DNA of 64,000 nt from Kryptolebias marmoratus (lineage: Eukaryota; Chordata; Actinopteri; Cyprinodontiformes; Rivulidae). The notes under the pieces were generated by a model. It made no database searches. It had not been told where the DNA came from and was given only the letters and a program-made list of their open reading frames with translations. This document shows, one piece after another, positions 27,461 through 37,664 of the stretch. The number at the start of each line of letters is the position of its first letter. The first letter of the stretch is position 1. A program made the position numbers and the translations under genes. The stretch covers positions 19,809,447 to 19,873,446 of the forward strand of contig NC_051449.1 of NCBI RefSeq assembly GCF_001649575.2, given 5' to 3'.

Positions 27461-30095
27461 CGTTTTTGGGTCCTCAACAACTGTCAACCCCAAATCATTG
27501 CAAAATATGGTTGCTAATAACCATAGAAAGCATAAAGATTGATGTAAATAACCATGTAGTGAGACACTAATTTAGCTTTAAAGGGCTATAAAATAGCATT
27601 GGCACAAACTGCTGTGAAATTGTAAAAAACATTAAAATCTATTTTGGTCTTATCTTATCAGTCAGGCCAGATTTAAACTATATTTCTTCAAACTAAAGTT
27701 GTTCAAAGAGCTGTCTAAACAGGCAGGATATTGTTTATAACGTTTCTACACAACTCCATTTCAAAGCTTCAAGCTATACTTTTGATTTTTAAAATTTTAC
27801 TTACTAGTACTGCCAATTTGCACCATAAAGGTTCTGGGTTTGAGGTCCCTGATCTTTTAGGGTCTTTTTAAGTGGTGTTTTGGTTGTTTCCTGTGTTGGA
27901 AAATGGTTCTGTGGGTCCTAACGTTTAAAAGACACATGCTAATTATACATTGAGTATGAGGCTGTATCATCTCAGGGCACTGTACAAAAACATTCACATA
28001 CATTATAAAGAGCCAATTAGTAAAAGTTTTCTATCTAAGGAAGCCAGCAGATTGTGTTGAATCCTCACTGTCACAACCTCCCATCCTGAGCAGCAAAGAG
28101 GTGACATTGGAAAAAAACAACTCACTTTTAACGGGAAGAAACCTCTGGCAGAACCAGAACCAGAATCTGGATGGGCAGCCATCTGCATCAATCGGTTGAA
28201 TATAGTCTAAGAAGTTTTACCACCTGTACTTGGTAATTTACTTGTTTTTATGTACTCTAAACAGCAAAATTACTTTGAATCTAATGGGTAAAAACTAAGA
28301 TTAGATGGTTTTTGGACAGACTGACAGAATAGAAGGATAATGGATATTTACATCTTTAATATTCTCACATTGCAACATTAAATCTTTGCTCTGATGCCGA
28401 GAGAAGCTGTTCTGTGACTCGAGAATCAGAAAATATGCTTGAAGCTAAAAAATACAAGGAGTGTGAGCTCAGACACTCAAAGCGTGCTCTGATCCTCTCT
28501 GTTGTTCTCGGTACAATGTGCTGCTAGACTTTAGCAGCAGCACATTTCCCTTCCTCTCAGACGCACGCGTGTAATCTCCCTCTCAACATGCTCTGTATGG
28601 GTCCACATCTTCCAAAATGAGATTTGACTTTTTCTCCATCTCTGTTCTTGCAGAGTTCACTAACGTGTGTGTGCATGCGTGCATGTGCCTGACAGCCAGG
28701 AAGGAAACCCTTGTGGCCTCGCACACCCCCTCACCTCCCCAAAGGGACTGGCATCAAAGAAAACGGCTTTCCCTCTTTTCTTCCGCCATACACACTCTGC
28801 TCTATTTGCAGACGCTCTCCTTATATAACAGCTGACAGAGTGCTAATGTAGCCAGAAAGGCGAGACAGAGGAGAATCTGTTGGTTCCTTTCCCAAGGCTT
28901 TATTTCTCTCTCCACCTCACGCTTGCTGCTTTTCCTAAACCAAGGAGACAAGCAAGCCCCGTTGCCGGAACCAGGTGAGACCCAGATGAGAAATAACAAG
29001 GCTTCAGGGACAGAGCTTGCAGCCGAAAAACAGCCAAACAGATCCAGAATGCTTTGCTGCCCCTCACTTCGAGCACTGGAAGTATGGTTAATTAAAGGCC
29101 TAGCAATCCTTGAAAAATACATATCGCCCGCCGCCTTTCAAGCCAGAGTTTTAAACTGAGATCTTCTAATGAAAACGGATGGAGTTCTCACGTGAGAGCT
29201 TGTAAGATGTGTTAGCTCTCAGTGTGTGTGTTGAGGATGAGTCTCAGCTACTACCACACTAAATCTTAGCTCAATATCTATTAAACTGGCTGAGTGAAAG
29301 CCATTTATGTGCTTGCTAAGGTTATTTAGCTGTAGCAGCCACCTTTAATTGAGTTGACTCCTAAGGTTAATAAGTTATAGACTTACATTCAATGATTATT
29401 TTCTGAGTTTCATTAAAACCTGTCTACTGGTTCATGGGATATTTCGCTAACAAACAAACACGGTTAGCTTTAACAGTTAATGCTACAGTTTGAAGCAAGG
29501 GTTTAGCAGAATGTGTAGAGCTTGGAGTATGTTTTATGAATGATTCTGAGCTATTTCCACTCCAAATGTTAGCATAATATCTGTAAAATTGACTGAATTA
29601 TGGCTATTTTTGTGTTTTTTAAGGTCAGCTGACTGTGGTGGCCATCTTAAATTGGTTTGGCTCTCAAAGTTATTTAGATATAGATGTGCATTCTGTGATT
29701 ACTTTCTGAGAGTTTCATTAGAATTGGTTCAGTGATTCATAAAATATTTTGATAACACAGACACACACGGGCTAAAACCTTACTGTCAGTTTTTGGTTTT
29801 CGCCTTGGGTTTGTTATGCATGTGTGGCTGCTGGGCTGCTAAATGACGTAAAAGACTGTTTCAGAGAGGTTGTGTTATTGTCTTGGAAAAGGATTGTGAG
29901 TGTGTAGGGGCAAAGAGTGCGCGTTTTGATGTCTTTGCCTACTCCTTTCCTGGCAGCTGCCACTGGAAGAGGCCAAAATCCAAATTAAGATGAACAAAAG
30001 GCGATGAGTGGCAGGAAAATAGGACATCTCCAATTGAACTCATGGTAGACGCAGCCTAAGCTTTACAGAGACTGTGGAGAACAACACTGTGAGTG

Positions 30096-30185
<90 letters not shown>

Positions 30186-30277
30186 CAGTGGATGCTGTTT
30201 AGCAAGCGTGGTAATTGTATTATATCTATGGTGTTAGAATCCTGACTTGCTTCTTGCTCAGTAAGATCCACTATAAN

Positions 30278-30319
<42 letters not shown>

Positions 30320-33300
30320 AAGAGAGGAAGAAGCAGTGGATGCTGTTTAGCAAGCGTGGTAATTGTATTATATCTATGGTGTTAGAATCCTGACTTGCTT
30401 CTTGCTCAGTAAGATCCACTATAAATGCATAGTGGCACATCCAAACCAATGCAAGAGCGTCATAACTCAAAGAAAAAAAAAAGTACCAGACGCATCTTTC
30501 AAGTTGGCAGCTAGATAACAAAGGAGGGATCAATATTTGATGGTAAAACCATGATTCATTAATCACACCTGCAGCTCTGTGTCCCAACAGCTGAATGAAA
30601 TATGGATTGATTCGTCATTTCAAGATGAGAAACAGTCTTGTTGTCCTCCCAACACCGCAGAATGCAAAGTTGGATAAATGAGCCGAGTTGCGAGAAGAGA
30701 AATCAAAGACTCCTTCCTCTCCGAGGATCTGTTTTCGCCCTCTTTGTTATCTGATAGACAGACTGGTCACGCTCCACTGCTGTCACCTGCACCTCATCCC
30801 ACTGAAAGATGAGAAAGAAACACTTGTCCAACCTGCACAGGGTGAAGCTGTGCAGAGGTAGGTGTGTGTTCGTATCAAGGTCTTCTTCTGGTCTCATGTC
30901 TTTAATTAGGCTAAATGCAACCCGCAGATGAGCAACTCAGGAAATATTACACTGTCATTATTTATTTAACAGAAACTAAGACAAAATGCAGCATCAGGTC
31001 TTAGTCCACCCCATCATTCAACAGCTCCCAGAACCACGGCTTAGGAGCAATAACTCTCAGTAATCTCTTCTGTCTGACCTTATCAGGCTGTCACATCGCT
31101 GTGGAGAAATTAAGGCCCACTTTTCTTTACAACTTTCCTTCAGTTCATTGAGGTTTGTGGGCATTTCTGCACAGTTCTCCTAAGGCGCCATCGCAGAGTT
31201 TCACTCAGGTTGGGGTCTGGAAATTTGACCGTCCCATTGCAGCACAAAGATTCTTTACCTTTTAGCCATACTGTTGGAAATGTTAGGGATCGTTGTTCTG
31301 TTTCATGACACAGTTTTAGCCAAGTTTTAGTTGATAATCTCACATTTGACTCTAGAATCTTTTGGTGTACAAAGGAGTTCATGGTTGACTCAGTGACTGC
31401 AAGTTACTCAGGTCCTGTGGCTGCAAAACAAGCCCAAATCATCAGCCCTCCACCACCGTGCTTCACAGTTAGCATTTGGGCTGATATGCTGAATTTGGTT
31501 ATGTCCAAAGATCTGCACTTTAGGTTCTGTTCGGACCTGATGACAACCCTGCTACACTCTTCATAATTTCTTAAAATGTGGTTGGATTGTGGCAAATTTG
31601 GGCAACTTCCTTCATGAAGACAGTTGTGATGCTGCTAAACTCTAAAAGCACTTTAACTGCGGGATAGTCTGGGGAGACTCTGTTGGATTGGGTGTGGAAA
31701 GCCAAAACATTTCCACCTTCATTAGGTTTGGTTCATTTAAACACTCCAATGTTGAAAGTGGACAAAACCAACCGCACCAGGGTTCACTTGCAAGCAAACC
31801 AAGATCTACATTTTCAGGCGGACCAGAGTTAGCTTGTTTGGTCCGCACCAGAGCTCAGAAGAGCTTTCACATCTGAGGCAATGTACTCTGATCTGCTTAA
31901 AATGGACCAAACAGCTCTGATGTGAAAGCACTCTTACTAATCCACAAAGTTTTTTCCCGCTATTTCTTTGTACCCACATGCTCTGAACTCCCACTACGTC
32001 AGGATGCAGCTAGAAGATCACGCCACACTAGCACAACGCTACCAACTCAGTTCTGAGCAAGGTTTTATTTTCCATGACTTTGTCACGACCTTGGTCGTAG
32101 CCCAGGCATGAAACCAACGGGGCCAGTCCCACTTCAAAATCTTTGTGCTCCACCCTGAACCCTGATTTGCTGCCACTAGAATGACATGCCGTTGCAACTT
32201 CACTAAGGGAGTTTTGTGCACACTCAGAACCATCGTGGACCTGTCTTGCACACTGAGGTGTGCCCTGCATTCTTCATTCACACCTGAAAACTTTGCCAAA
32301 GATCCTGCAAAAATTCTGTTCCAGGTGTGATGTGATGCGACACAAATCCAGCAGTAAGACTTAATGTATGCATGGAGTCTGTATTTCAGTGGGAGGACTA
32401 ACAGAGACATTTTACTGACCTTTGTCCAAGTTTAGCTTTTACCTTGTATTACTTTTTATGCTCAGGTAAACAGAAAAAAGTGAAACTCCCATTCTGTTAA
32501 AAAATATAACTTATTTAAAAATAGTCAAGCATAAGTAAACTTCTCCATTTTAAATACATAAGTGGTCTTTTTAACTTATACTTTTGTATAAGTGTTTAAT
32601 CAATGTATTTGACAGTTTTAGTCACATAGTCACATTTAGAGCCGATAATATGAGCTCTTATACATCCTTTCTGGCTTCCTGCAAAATCCGGTGTGCAGCT
32701 GAGGTCATGTTTGCGTTAACTCTGACTAACGAGACAACAAACCTTCCTCAACGTTTCTACTTTTAAAGGTAGATGATCTTGGAAATCAAAAACTGGAGAA
32801 AAAAAATGCAAAAATTGTCAAATAACACTTTGCGTTTTCTTTGTTGGAGCTCCTCATATTTATCTTGCATCCCTGAACTGTGCAGAAAGTAATCCAACCT
32901 GTCTCCATGTTCACAGCAGTAATATATATAAAGTAATATACATAAATGGCAACGTATGAGTAGAGTGTTAATGAAGCCTAACAGCTTTGTTTTAAGTTTG
33001 AAGCATAAGTGTTATAAAGCAAAAAGCCACATTTAAAAAGTCTAATTATCTCATTTGTCTTTGTTTGACTTGACCGAGGCTATTTACTGCCAACAGCCTC
33101 CAGTAAAAGGCCAGGGTTTTTATATAAGCACTTATTCTAATTAGCAGACAACTGGAGCATAGCTGGACTCTCTCTGGAAAATAACATAAAAGCTCATCAC
33201 GTGGCATCAGAGTGACTGAATGAAGTGAGAGCACCTTGGAACTTGAAGCTCTCCAGGTGGACCCAAAGACTGAGGTCCTCGTTGTCGCACCGGCAGCTCC

Positions 33301-33904
33301 AGGGGTTCCCGCTGAGCCCCACGGAGCGCAGGGCGGGCAGAGCCAGCAGGGAGCTGATGTTCAGCACCGTCAGGTTGTTCCGGCTCACGTCCACCACCTG
33401 AAGGGCTTTGTTCTCCGCGAAGGCGTCCGGGTGGATCTCGGAGAGCCCCGGGTTGTCCGTCATCCTCAGCATCACCAGGCTCGCCAGGGGCCCGAAGGTC
33501 CGGTCCTCCACCCGGCGCAGGGTGTTGAAGGACAGGTCCAGGTAGGCCAGCTTGCGCAGGTTCCCAAAGGTGGACTGCGAGACCTCCGTCAGGGAGTTGT
33601 TGCTGCAGTCCAGGTACACCAGGTCGGACAGGTAGTTGAGCGCGAGGGGCGGCAGCTCCGCGATGCGGTTGTTGGAGATGATGAGCTGCCGCGTGGCCAG
33701 CGGCAGGTCCGCCGGGAAGGTTGTCAGGTGCTGGCCGGCGCACTGGACCACCAGCTGCTCGTCGCACACGCACCTGTCCGGGCAGCCGGCGGAGACCACC
33801 GGGGACGAGACGACCGCCGCGCCGAGGAGGAGGACGTGGAGGAGGAGGAGGAGGATCAACGGGAGCCGCAAGGGTCGCGCGCTTGGCTGCGGGGCAAGAC
33901 GCAT
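21757..33904 (-). CDS. lrrc52: Leucine-rich repeat protein LRRC52, BK-type channel gamma subunit
   Basis: Two coding exons on the minus strand: 33904-33235 (ATG, 670 nt) and 22085-21757 (329 nt with stop), 332 residues in one frame. Residues 1-40 are a leucine-rich signal peptide. A cysteine cap follows (CPDRCVC..C), then about six leucine-rich repeats. A C-terminal cap starts at NPWSCRC and uses the cysteines near 230 and 252. One membrane helix spans about 261-284 ([20 protein letters not shown]), and an acidic cytoplasmic tail follows ([12 protein letters not shown]). The helix and flanks match human LRRC52 (YIFLLLIGFCIFAAGTVAAW) better than LRRC26, 38 or 55. Known role of the family: single-pass auxiliary subunits that shift voltage dependence of Slo channels; mammalian LRRC52 acts on Slo3 in sperm. 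The donor CAAG|gtgctc is weak. The 11.1 kb intron is full of repeats. Confidence 0.93.
22245..22640 (-). repeat. Family B repeat copy
   Basis: On the plus strand the motifs run in reverse order: CTACTACCACACTAAATTTT, AGCTCAATAGCTGTAAAATC, TATAATGGCCATCTTGAATT, GGACGTCCAGTGATTATTTT and GATTCATGAGCTGTACAGAC. These are the inverse of the 37370-38045 copies. Confidence 0.75.
23530..23760 (+). repeat. Interspersed repeat E, copy 1
   Basis: CAATGACCTCACTATGG, GAGCATGCTTAAAGCCCTCT, CTTGCCAAGACC and CATCCACATTCTGGCTGATA match 44245-44455 in order. Inserted A-rich stretches break the alignment. No family name can be given. Confidence 0.55.
24415..24960 (-). mobile_element. RTE/Rex3-like LINE 3' fragment
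   Basis: Read on the minus strand, the stretch encodes decayed reverse-transcriptase C-terminal words such as [32 protein letters not shown] and [15 protein letters not shown]. It ends in a GGATGGATGG tail (CCATCCATCC at 24420 on plus). GATG-type tails are typical of fish Rex3 (RTE clade) elements. Frameshifts and stops make it dead. Confidence 0.75.
26110..26330 (+). repeat. Foldback family A, left half, split by a LINE
   Basis: TTTAGATCTTTTGAAATTGG, CTTATCTTACCTGCTGCAGA and GTCTAGTCCAAGCAGGGCC mark the left arm. The element stops at about 26330, where LINE sequence starts, and its right half resumes at about 27470. Confidence 0.75.
26331..27178 (+). mobile_element. RTE/Rex3-like LINE fragment with GGAT tail
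   Basis: It starts with decayed finger/palm words of a reverse transcriptase ([20 protein letters not shown], then FVDDG-like). It runs through the C-terminal region (LQLRWFGHLV-like text on the plus strand near 26865) to a (GGAT)n tail at 27113-27178. Several frameshifts are present. The order and tail match the 24415 and 59308 copies. Confidence 0.75.
27113..27178 (+). repeat. (GGAT)n microsatellite, LINE tail
   Basis: About 16 perfect units of GATG/GGAT end the LINE fragment. This explains the repetitive open frames read from both strands here. Confidence 0.95.
27385..27461 (+). repeat. (CCTG)n microsatellite
   Basis: About 19 units of CCTG/TGCC without interruption, just upstream of the resumed foldback right half. 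Confidence 0.95.
27470..27790 (+). repeat. Foldback family A, right half of the split copy
   Basis: ATGTAAATAACCATGTAGTG, TATAAAATAGCATTGGCACA, TTTGGTCTTATC, AAACTATATTTCTTCAAACT and AACAGGCAGGATATTG correspond to the middle and right arm of family A. They continue the copy broken at 26330. Confidence 0.7.
27955..28205 (+). repeat. Interspersed repeat C, copy 2
   Basis: ATCTCAGGGCACTGTACAAA, AACGGGAAGAAACCTCTGGC and AGAACCAGAACCAGAATCTG match 14336-14700 with many changes. Confidence 0.55.
29115..29469 (-). repeat. Family B repeat copy (first of a pair)
   Basis: CTACTACCACACTAAATCTT, AGCTCAATATCTATTAAACT and CATTCAATGATTATTTTCTG are in the same order as the 22245 copy. It is followed directly by a second copy in the same direction. 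Confidence 0.75.
29470..29775 (-). repeat. Family B repeat copy (second of a pair)
   Basis: TTCCACTCCAAATGTTAGCA, AATATCTGTAAAATTGACTG, TGGTGGCCATCTTAAATTGG and ATTCTGTGATTACTTTCTGA repeat the motif order of the neighbouring copy. The head-to-tail pairing also occurs at 37370-38045. Confidence 0.75.
30094..30182 (+). repeat. (GT)n followed by (GA)n microsatellite
   Basis: A short GT run passes directly into about 35 GA units. A second GA run of about 20 units lies at 30278-30318, just after a single N at 30277. Confidence 0.95.
30183..30423 (+). repeat. Direct duplication flanking a one-base N, probable assembly artefact
   Basis: The roughly 95 bases from AAGCAGTGGATGCTGTTTAG to AGTAAGATCCACTATAA occur twice without a visible difference, at about 30183-30276 and 30330-30423. 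Between them are one N and a GA run. An unresolved overlap of two contigs would produce exactly this. Confidence 0.75.
31030..31620 (-). mobile_element. Tc1-like transposase remnant
   Basis: On the minus strand the frame ending near 31404 reads [20 protein letters not shown], the hallmark stretch of Tc1/mariner catalytic domains (VKYGGGSIMVWGCF in intact members). Preceding and following parts are broken by stops, and inverted ends were not found. Confidence 0.8.
31640..31945. mobile_element. MITE-like inverted-repeat element
   Basis: GCGGACCAGAGTTAGC and TTTGGTCCGCACCAGAGCTC form internal inverted pairs with TGGACCAAACAGCTCTGATG. The right end reads ATGTGAAAGCACTC, with a related ACATTTCCACC or AAAGCACTTTAACT on the left. 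It resembles fish MITEs with GTGTGAAAGC-type ends. The boundaries are approximate. Confidence 0.45.
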
Positions 33905-34420
33905 GACACCGTCGAGGGCTTCATCCAGCCCGTCTGGACCGAGACAGCCGCCGTCACATGCCTCATTGATACATGGAGGTGTGTTTGGCCCAGAAACGAT
34001 CCCCGCCGAGGTCAGAGCCGAACGGTTCGCCCGTGGCGCGCGCTCTCCCTCTCTCTGCTGCGCGTAATATATGTCTCACTTCATCCTGCCAGCTGGTTCC
34101 GGAGCCAGCGCGTCGAACCGGGCCGCCTGGTGCCTCCGCGCTGCTTCACATGTCACTGACCTGTCGAGTTCCTTTTGATGGCAGCTATTCGCACGTTGTA
34201 AAACACCCGACGGCGTCCTGCGGTGGTGCGCGCTCAGATGCTCCATCCTCTCTGCCGGACTGAAACCGAATCCAGCTGGGTGGGGGGTGGGGGGTAGTGA
34301 GGGGGTGATTTCACGCTTTGGCGCGAGCTGGAGCTCGACTGGAAGGGTCTGGGAGTGGAGAGAATGTACCCTATAAACACACACGGAGGCCAGCAGAGTA
34401 TAATCCATGCGCATTTAACA
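33905..34420 (-). promoter_or_regulatory. lrrc52 5' flank, GC-rich, promoter-like
   Basis: The 500 bases upstream of the lrrc52 start codon are clearly richer in GC and CpG than the surrounding 60 kb (for example GGCGCGCGCT, CCGGGCCGCCTGG, GACGGCGTCCTGCGG). The exon itself is also GC-rich. No TATA box or start site can be fixed by eye. Confidence 0.55.
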
Positions 34421-34544
34421 TTTACTGGGATAAAGGTCAGCCGCGAGATGCTTCAGCTGAGGCTCTGCTGGCCTCAGGTGTAGCTTAGTGGGTGCATAAT
34501 CCAGACTAATGTAAGCATCATCCAAAAGAGAACAGTTCTGAAGA

Positions 34545-35118
34545 AATTCTAAAGGGTGCCAGCGCAGCCACAACCCAAGAAATAAGCAAACATCAACTTT
34601 CGTTCATGAAGCCCAACAGTAATTTTGTAATAATAATGAAGAAATGTCCATGTTTTGATGTCTAAACTGTATAAGAAGTGTAAAGAGAACCAAGAACAAA
34701 ACAAATGGGATGGCAACAGCACGTCTGTGTCTCTCAGTCCCTGACAGCACTCTTTGTAAAACAGGCAGACAGAACTCGACAGAAAGTAAGCCTCAAACAG
34801 TCACTTTGCAAGAACTGTAAGTCCCATTAAAAGAAACCCTGAACTGTAAGTGGCAGGGACATTTGGTTGTCAGACATGTCCATTTTTAGATCTGCAGTGT
34901 TTTACGTAGGAGACGTGACAAGTTAAAGAGATTTCTCTTCCAGTTTTGAAGAGAAATTGTGAGCGCAGATGCAATGGAAGTCAATGAGAGTTTGGATGGG
35001 CGCACTCTGCAGTCTGGGGAGATTTGAGAGAAAACAAACAAAAGTGCTTCATCAGTGAGAGACAAAAAGAGGACAAAAATGCTGACGTTTGATGTTGAGT
35101 TGAAACCAGATGTGAAGA
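34545..35118 (+). repeat. Interspersed repeat D, copy 2, cut by a Tc1-like element
   Basis: GGGTGCCAGCGCAGCCACAA, CAGTCCCTGACAGCACTCTT, ATGCAATGGAAG, GAGAGTTTGGATGGGCGCAC and AGAGACAAAAAGAGGACAAA parallel 17690-18260. Sequence after the Tc1-like element (CTTTGGAAAGTTTAGAC.., GTTGAACTTTCTG near 36160-36225) seems to continue it, compare 18188-18240. Confidence 0.6.
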
Positions 35119-35120
35119 TA

Positions 35121-36085
35121 CACTGTATAAAATGACAAGACTGTTTATTCCTCACTGTCTGACATTAAATCAGAGTAGACCTTTCCTGTTTTGAGTTAGT
35201 AATGAATCCCCAAATTATTTATTGTTCTTAAACAATGACAGAGAAAAACATTTTAGAGAAATTTTGATTTCTTCATAGTCACAAATTTACATACGCTAAA
35301 ATTACTTTGACTTGAAACAATTTTGGAAAGCCAAGATGATGATGTTATGATTTTGGAAGTTTTTGATTGGTTAGTTGACAACACCTGAGTTAACTGGAGG
35401 CACACCTGTGGATGTATAGGGCAGAGGTAGCTGGGTGGTCCTTAATCCATGGTGGTCTGATGGAACTAAAACTGATCTGTTTGACCTTATTAACCATCAT
35501 TACATTTGGAGGAAAAAAAGAGGAAGTTTAAAAGCCTGAGGACACCATCCTAACTGTGAAGTACGGGGGTGGTAGCATCATGGTGTGGGGTGTTTTACTG
35601 CAGGAGGGACTGGTGCACTTCATAAAATAGATGATGACATGAGGAAATATTGAAGCAACATCCCAAGACATCAGACAGGAAGTTAAAGGTTGGACACAAA
35701 CAGGTCTTCAAATGGACAATGTCCCTCAGCAGACTGTTGAATTAGTTACAAACAGGCTTCAGGACAACAAAGTCAGTGTTTCAGAGCGACCATCACAAAG
35801 TCCTGATCTCAGTCCCATAGAGAGTTTGTGCTCAGAGCTGAAAAGACAACAAACCGGACTCAGTTCCACCAGTTCTGTCAGGAGGAACGGGACTAAATTA
35901 CAGCAAATTATTGAGAGAAGTTTGTGGAAGAAAACCCAAAATGTTTGACCCAAGTCAGACAATTTAAAGACAACACTACAAAATACTAAGAAAGTGGATG
36001 GAAACTTGTGACTTTGAAGAAATTATTGTAAAAAAAAAAAAAATAAATCTCTCTTATTTGGGCATGTCAGACTTTTTATGCAGTG
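35121..36085 (+). mobile_element. Tc1-like transposon with both ends, internally deleted
   Basis: The ends CACTGTATAAAA (left) and TTTTTATGCAGTG (right) are inverted and flanked by TA on each side (35119-35120 and 36086-36087), the Tc1 target site. Inner repeats TTTCTTCATAGTCACAAATT and AATTTCTTCAAAGTCACAAG (the second inverted in context) give the nested-repeat layout of several vertebrate Tc1 families. Transposase text survives from about 35490: VKYGGGSIMVWGVL and SQSPDLSPIESLCSELKR. The DNA-binding half is missing and the frame is broken, so it is not autonomous. Confidence 0.8.
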
Positions 36086-36087
36086 TA

Positions 36088-37365
36088 TGTAAACATGTGG
36101 TTTAAGCTGTAGAAAAGTTGAAAGTTTGTGGAAATAAGAAGAACTCATTTGCAAAAACTTTGGAAAGTTTAGACAGCTCAAAAGTTAGTGTGACATCAAC
36201 ACATTAAGTTGAACTTTCTGTGGAAAAATCCTTAATAATAAGCAAAGTCAGACGACTGCTTTGTTTCCATTTCAGAAGTGCATATGAAAAAAAAATGTTG
36301 GAGTAAATTCTTTTAACTGTATCATTTGATATAGTTCAGGATCTCCTTTATTTATGTTTGATCACATATAGGTACCGTTAAAAGTCATCAAAATTTGCCG
36401 TTCAGTCATCTAAAGCCCAACTTTTCCATGATTTCTTTAAACTTTGAATGTTTTTATTACGATGTATGACTGAGCTACAGAGATCCAAAGAGGGCCAAAA
36501 CACCATTGTTATCAATGTGAAACTTATATGCAGTACAGTTGACCATTAGTCATAGCACACTATTCCCAATTTAACCACATGTTTTGATGTATTTAGTTAA
36601 AGAAAATTGTGACAGAATCGTAGATTAGTGGCTGAATAGTGCATGTGCACTGGCATTGTTAATAATATCTGCTATACACATGCCTCCCATCAGCCTGCCT
36701 CTGGTGTGTGCCTAAAACAGAGCGGGTGCACCTAACATCTGGAGGCATGTTGCATCACAATCCACTTTAGACGACAGGGACAACTAACTTCACTAATCAG
36801 CAAATGTTTGCCCTGAAGGTGATGACTTTAACCAACCAGGTGATGGGGCCAGTCGTGGTGGGTCCAGCTACATGGTGGTCTGGGCCCTTGCCTGTTTTTC
36901 CACTCTCTCCAGTCGCAGTGTGGAGTCCTGAGTCTATTCTTGGTTCAGTGTGTAGGTGTTGAAGTGCTGAATCAGACTCAGCATGATGATGGAGGAGGAG
37001 GAGGAGGAGGAGGAAGAGGAGGACAGATGTGGTGCTGACAAGCCCTTGAAAAACCTACCCGACGCCGGCGACCAGCAACCCCCACTGACCTTCACTGCTG
37101 TTTACTCACAAAGAAAAATAAATAAAGTTGAGCTGTTTTTCTCGTTCAGCTTTGTGTGTCGTGTGTTTTGTCCCTGCTCTCAGTGTGGACTGAGCTAATC
37201 CTCACAGCTGTTTCTTGTCAAGAACATTCAGTGACTTTACGAGGACATCTAGTGTTGAATGTCTGGTAATATTTTATAGAGCCAACAACTCTGTAGCTAT
37301 TATTGCTGCATTATTATCTACCAGCCCTGTAAGGGAAAAGTTGACGATGATGTTTTTGCTCGTGT
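36088..37365. other. Intergenic; repeat D tail, then an unexplained less AT-rich patch
   Basis: Up to about 36250 it continues repeat D. From 36650 to 37200 it is less AT-rich and apparently unique, with a GGA run (36986-37022) that encodes a Glu tract in a 71-codon frame, and AATAAATAAA near 37118-37127. No homologue is recognised and no splice sites bracket the frame. Confidence 0.4.
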
Positions 37366-37369
37366 CACA

Positions 37370-37660
37370 TGTCTGTTAGCGAAATATATCATGAACCACT
37401 GGATAAATTTTGATGAAACCTGCAGAAAGTAACCATTAAATGTACGTCTGCAATTAGTTAACTTTTGGAGTCAACCTGATACAAGATGGCTGTCACAGCC
37501 AGCTGAGCTTGAAAAACACTTAAATGGCTTTAAATCAGCTAATTTTACAGATACTGACATAAAACTTTGTGTGGTTGCAGCTGAGACTGATCACCAACAT
37601 ACACCTTGAGTGCAAACTGATTGCACAAGAACTTTAACATTTTGTCCCTAACTATTTGGA
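37370..37660 (+). repeat. Family B repeat copy (first of a pair)
   Basis: GTCTGTTAGCGAAATATATC, CTGGATAAATTTTGATGAAA, TTTTGGAGTCAACCTGATAC, AAGATGGCTGTCACAGCCAG and GTGTGGTTGCAGCTGAGACT appear in family order. A second copy follows directly. Confidence 0.8.
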
Positions 37661-37664
37661 ATGA

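Larger units (their letters stand above)
22086..33234 (-). other. lrrc52 intron, 11.1 kb, repeat-filled
   Basis: The intron runs from donor GT at 33234-33233 to acceptor CAG ending at 22086. It contains family B copies, RTE/Rex3-like LINE pieces, a foldback element split by a LINE, GGAT, CCTG and GA microsatellites, a Tc1-like transposase remnant and a one-base N. I found no nested gene. Parts at 28400-29100 and 30600-30950 are unique and less AT-rich, and I see no function in them. Confidence 0.85.

Noticed and set aside
27113..27461. Regularly spaced short repeats that could suggest a CRISPR-like array
   Set aside because: They are simple (GGAT)n and (CCTG)n microsatellites without spacers, in a vertebrate intron.
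30056..30587. Ser/Leu-repeat proteins on the minus strand
   Set aside because: Products of the (GA)n microsatellite and of the probable assembly duplication.
33236..34159. Long plus-strand open frame (about 307 codons) opposite lrrc52 exon 1
   Set aside because: It is the antisense shadow of a GC-rich leucine-repeat exon. Composition is Val/Gln/Gly/Arg-rich with no domain, and the minus strand has the clear LRRC52 match.
36983..37198. Glu-rich 71-codon frame as a possible small gene
   Set aside because: The Glu run is a GGA microsatellite and the rest lacks similarity; it is kept only as an unexplained patch in the findings.
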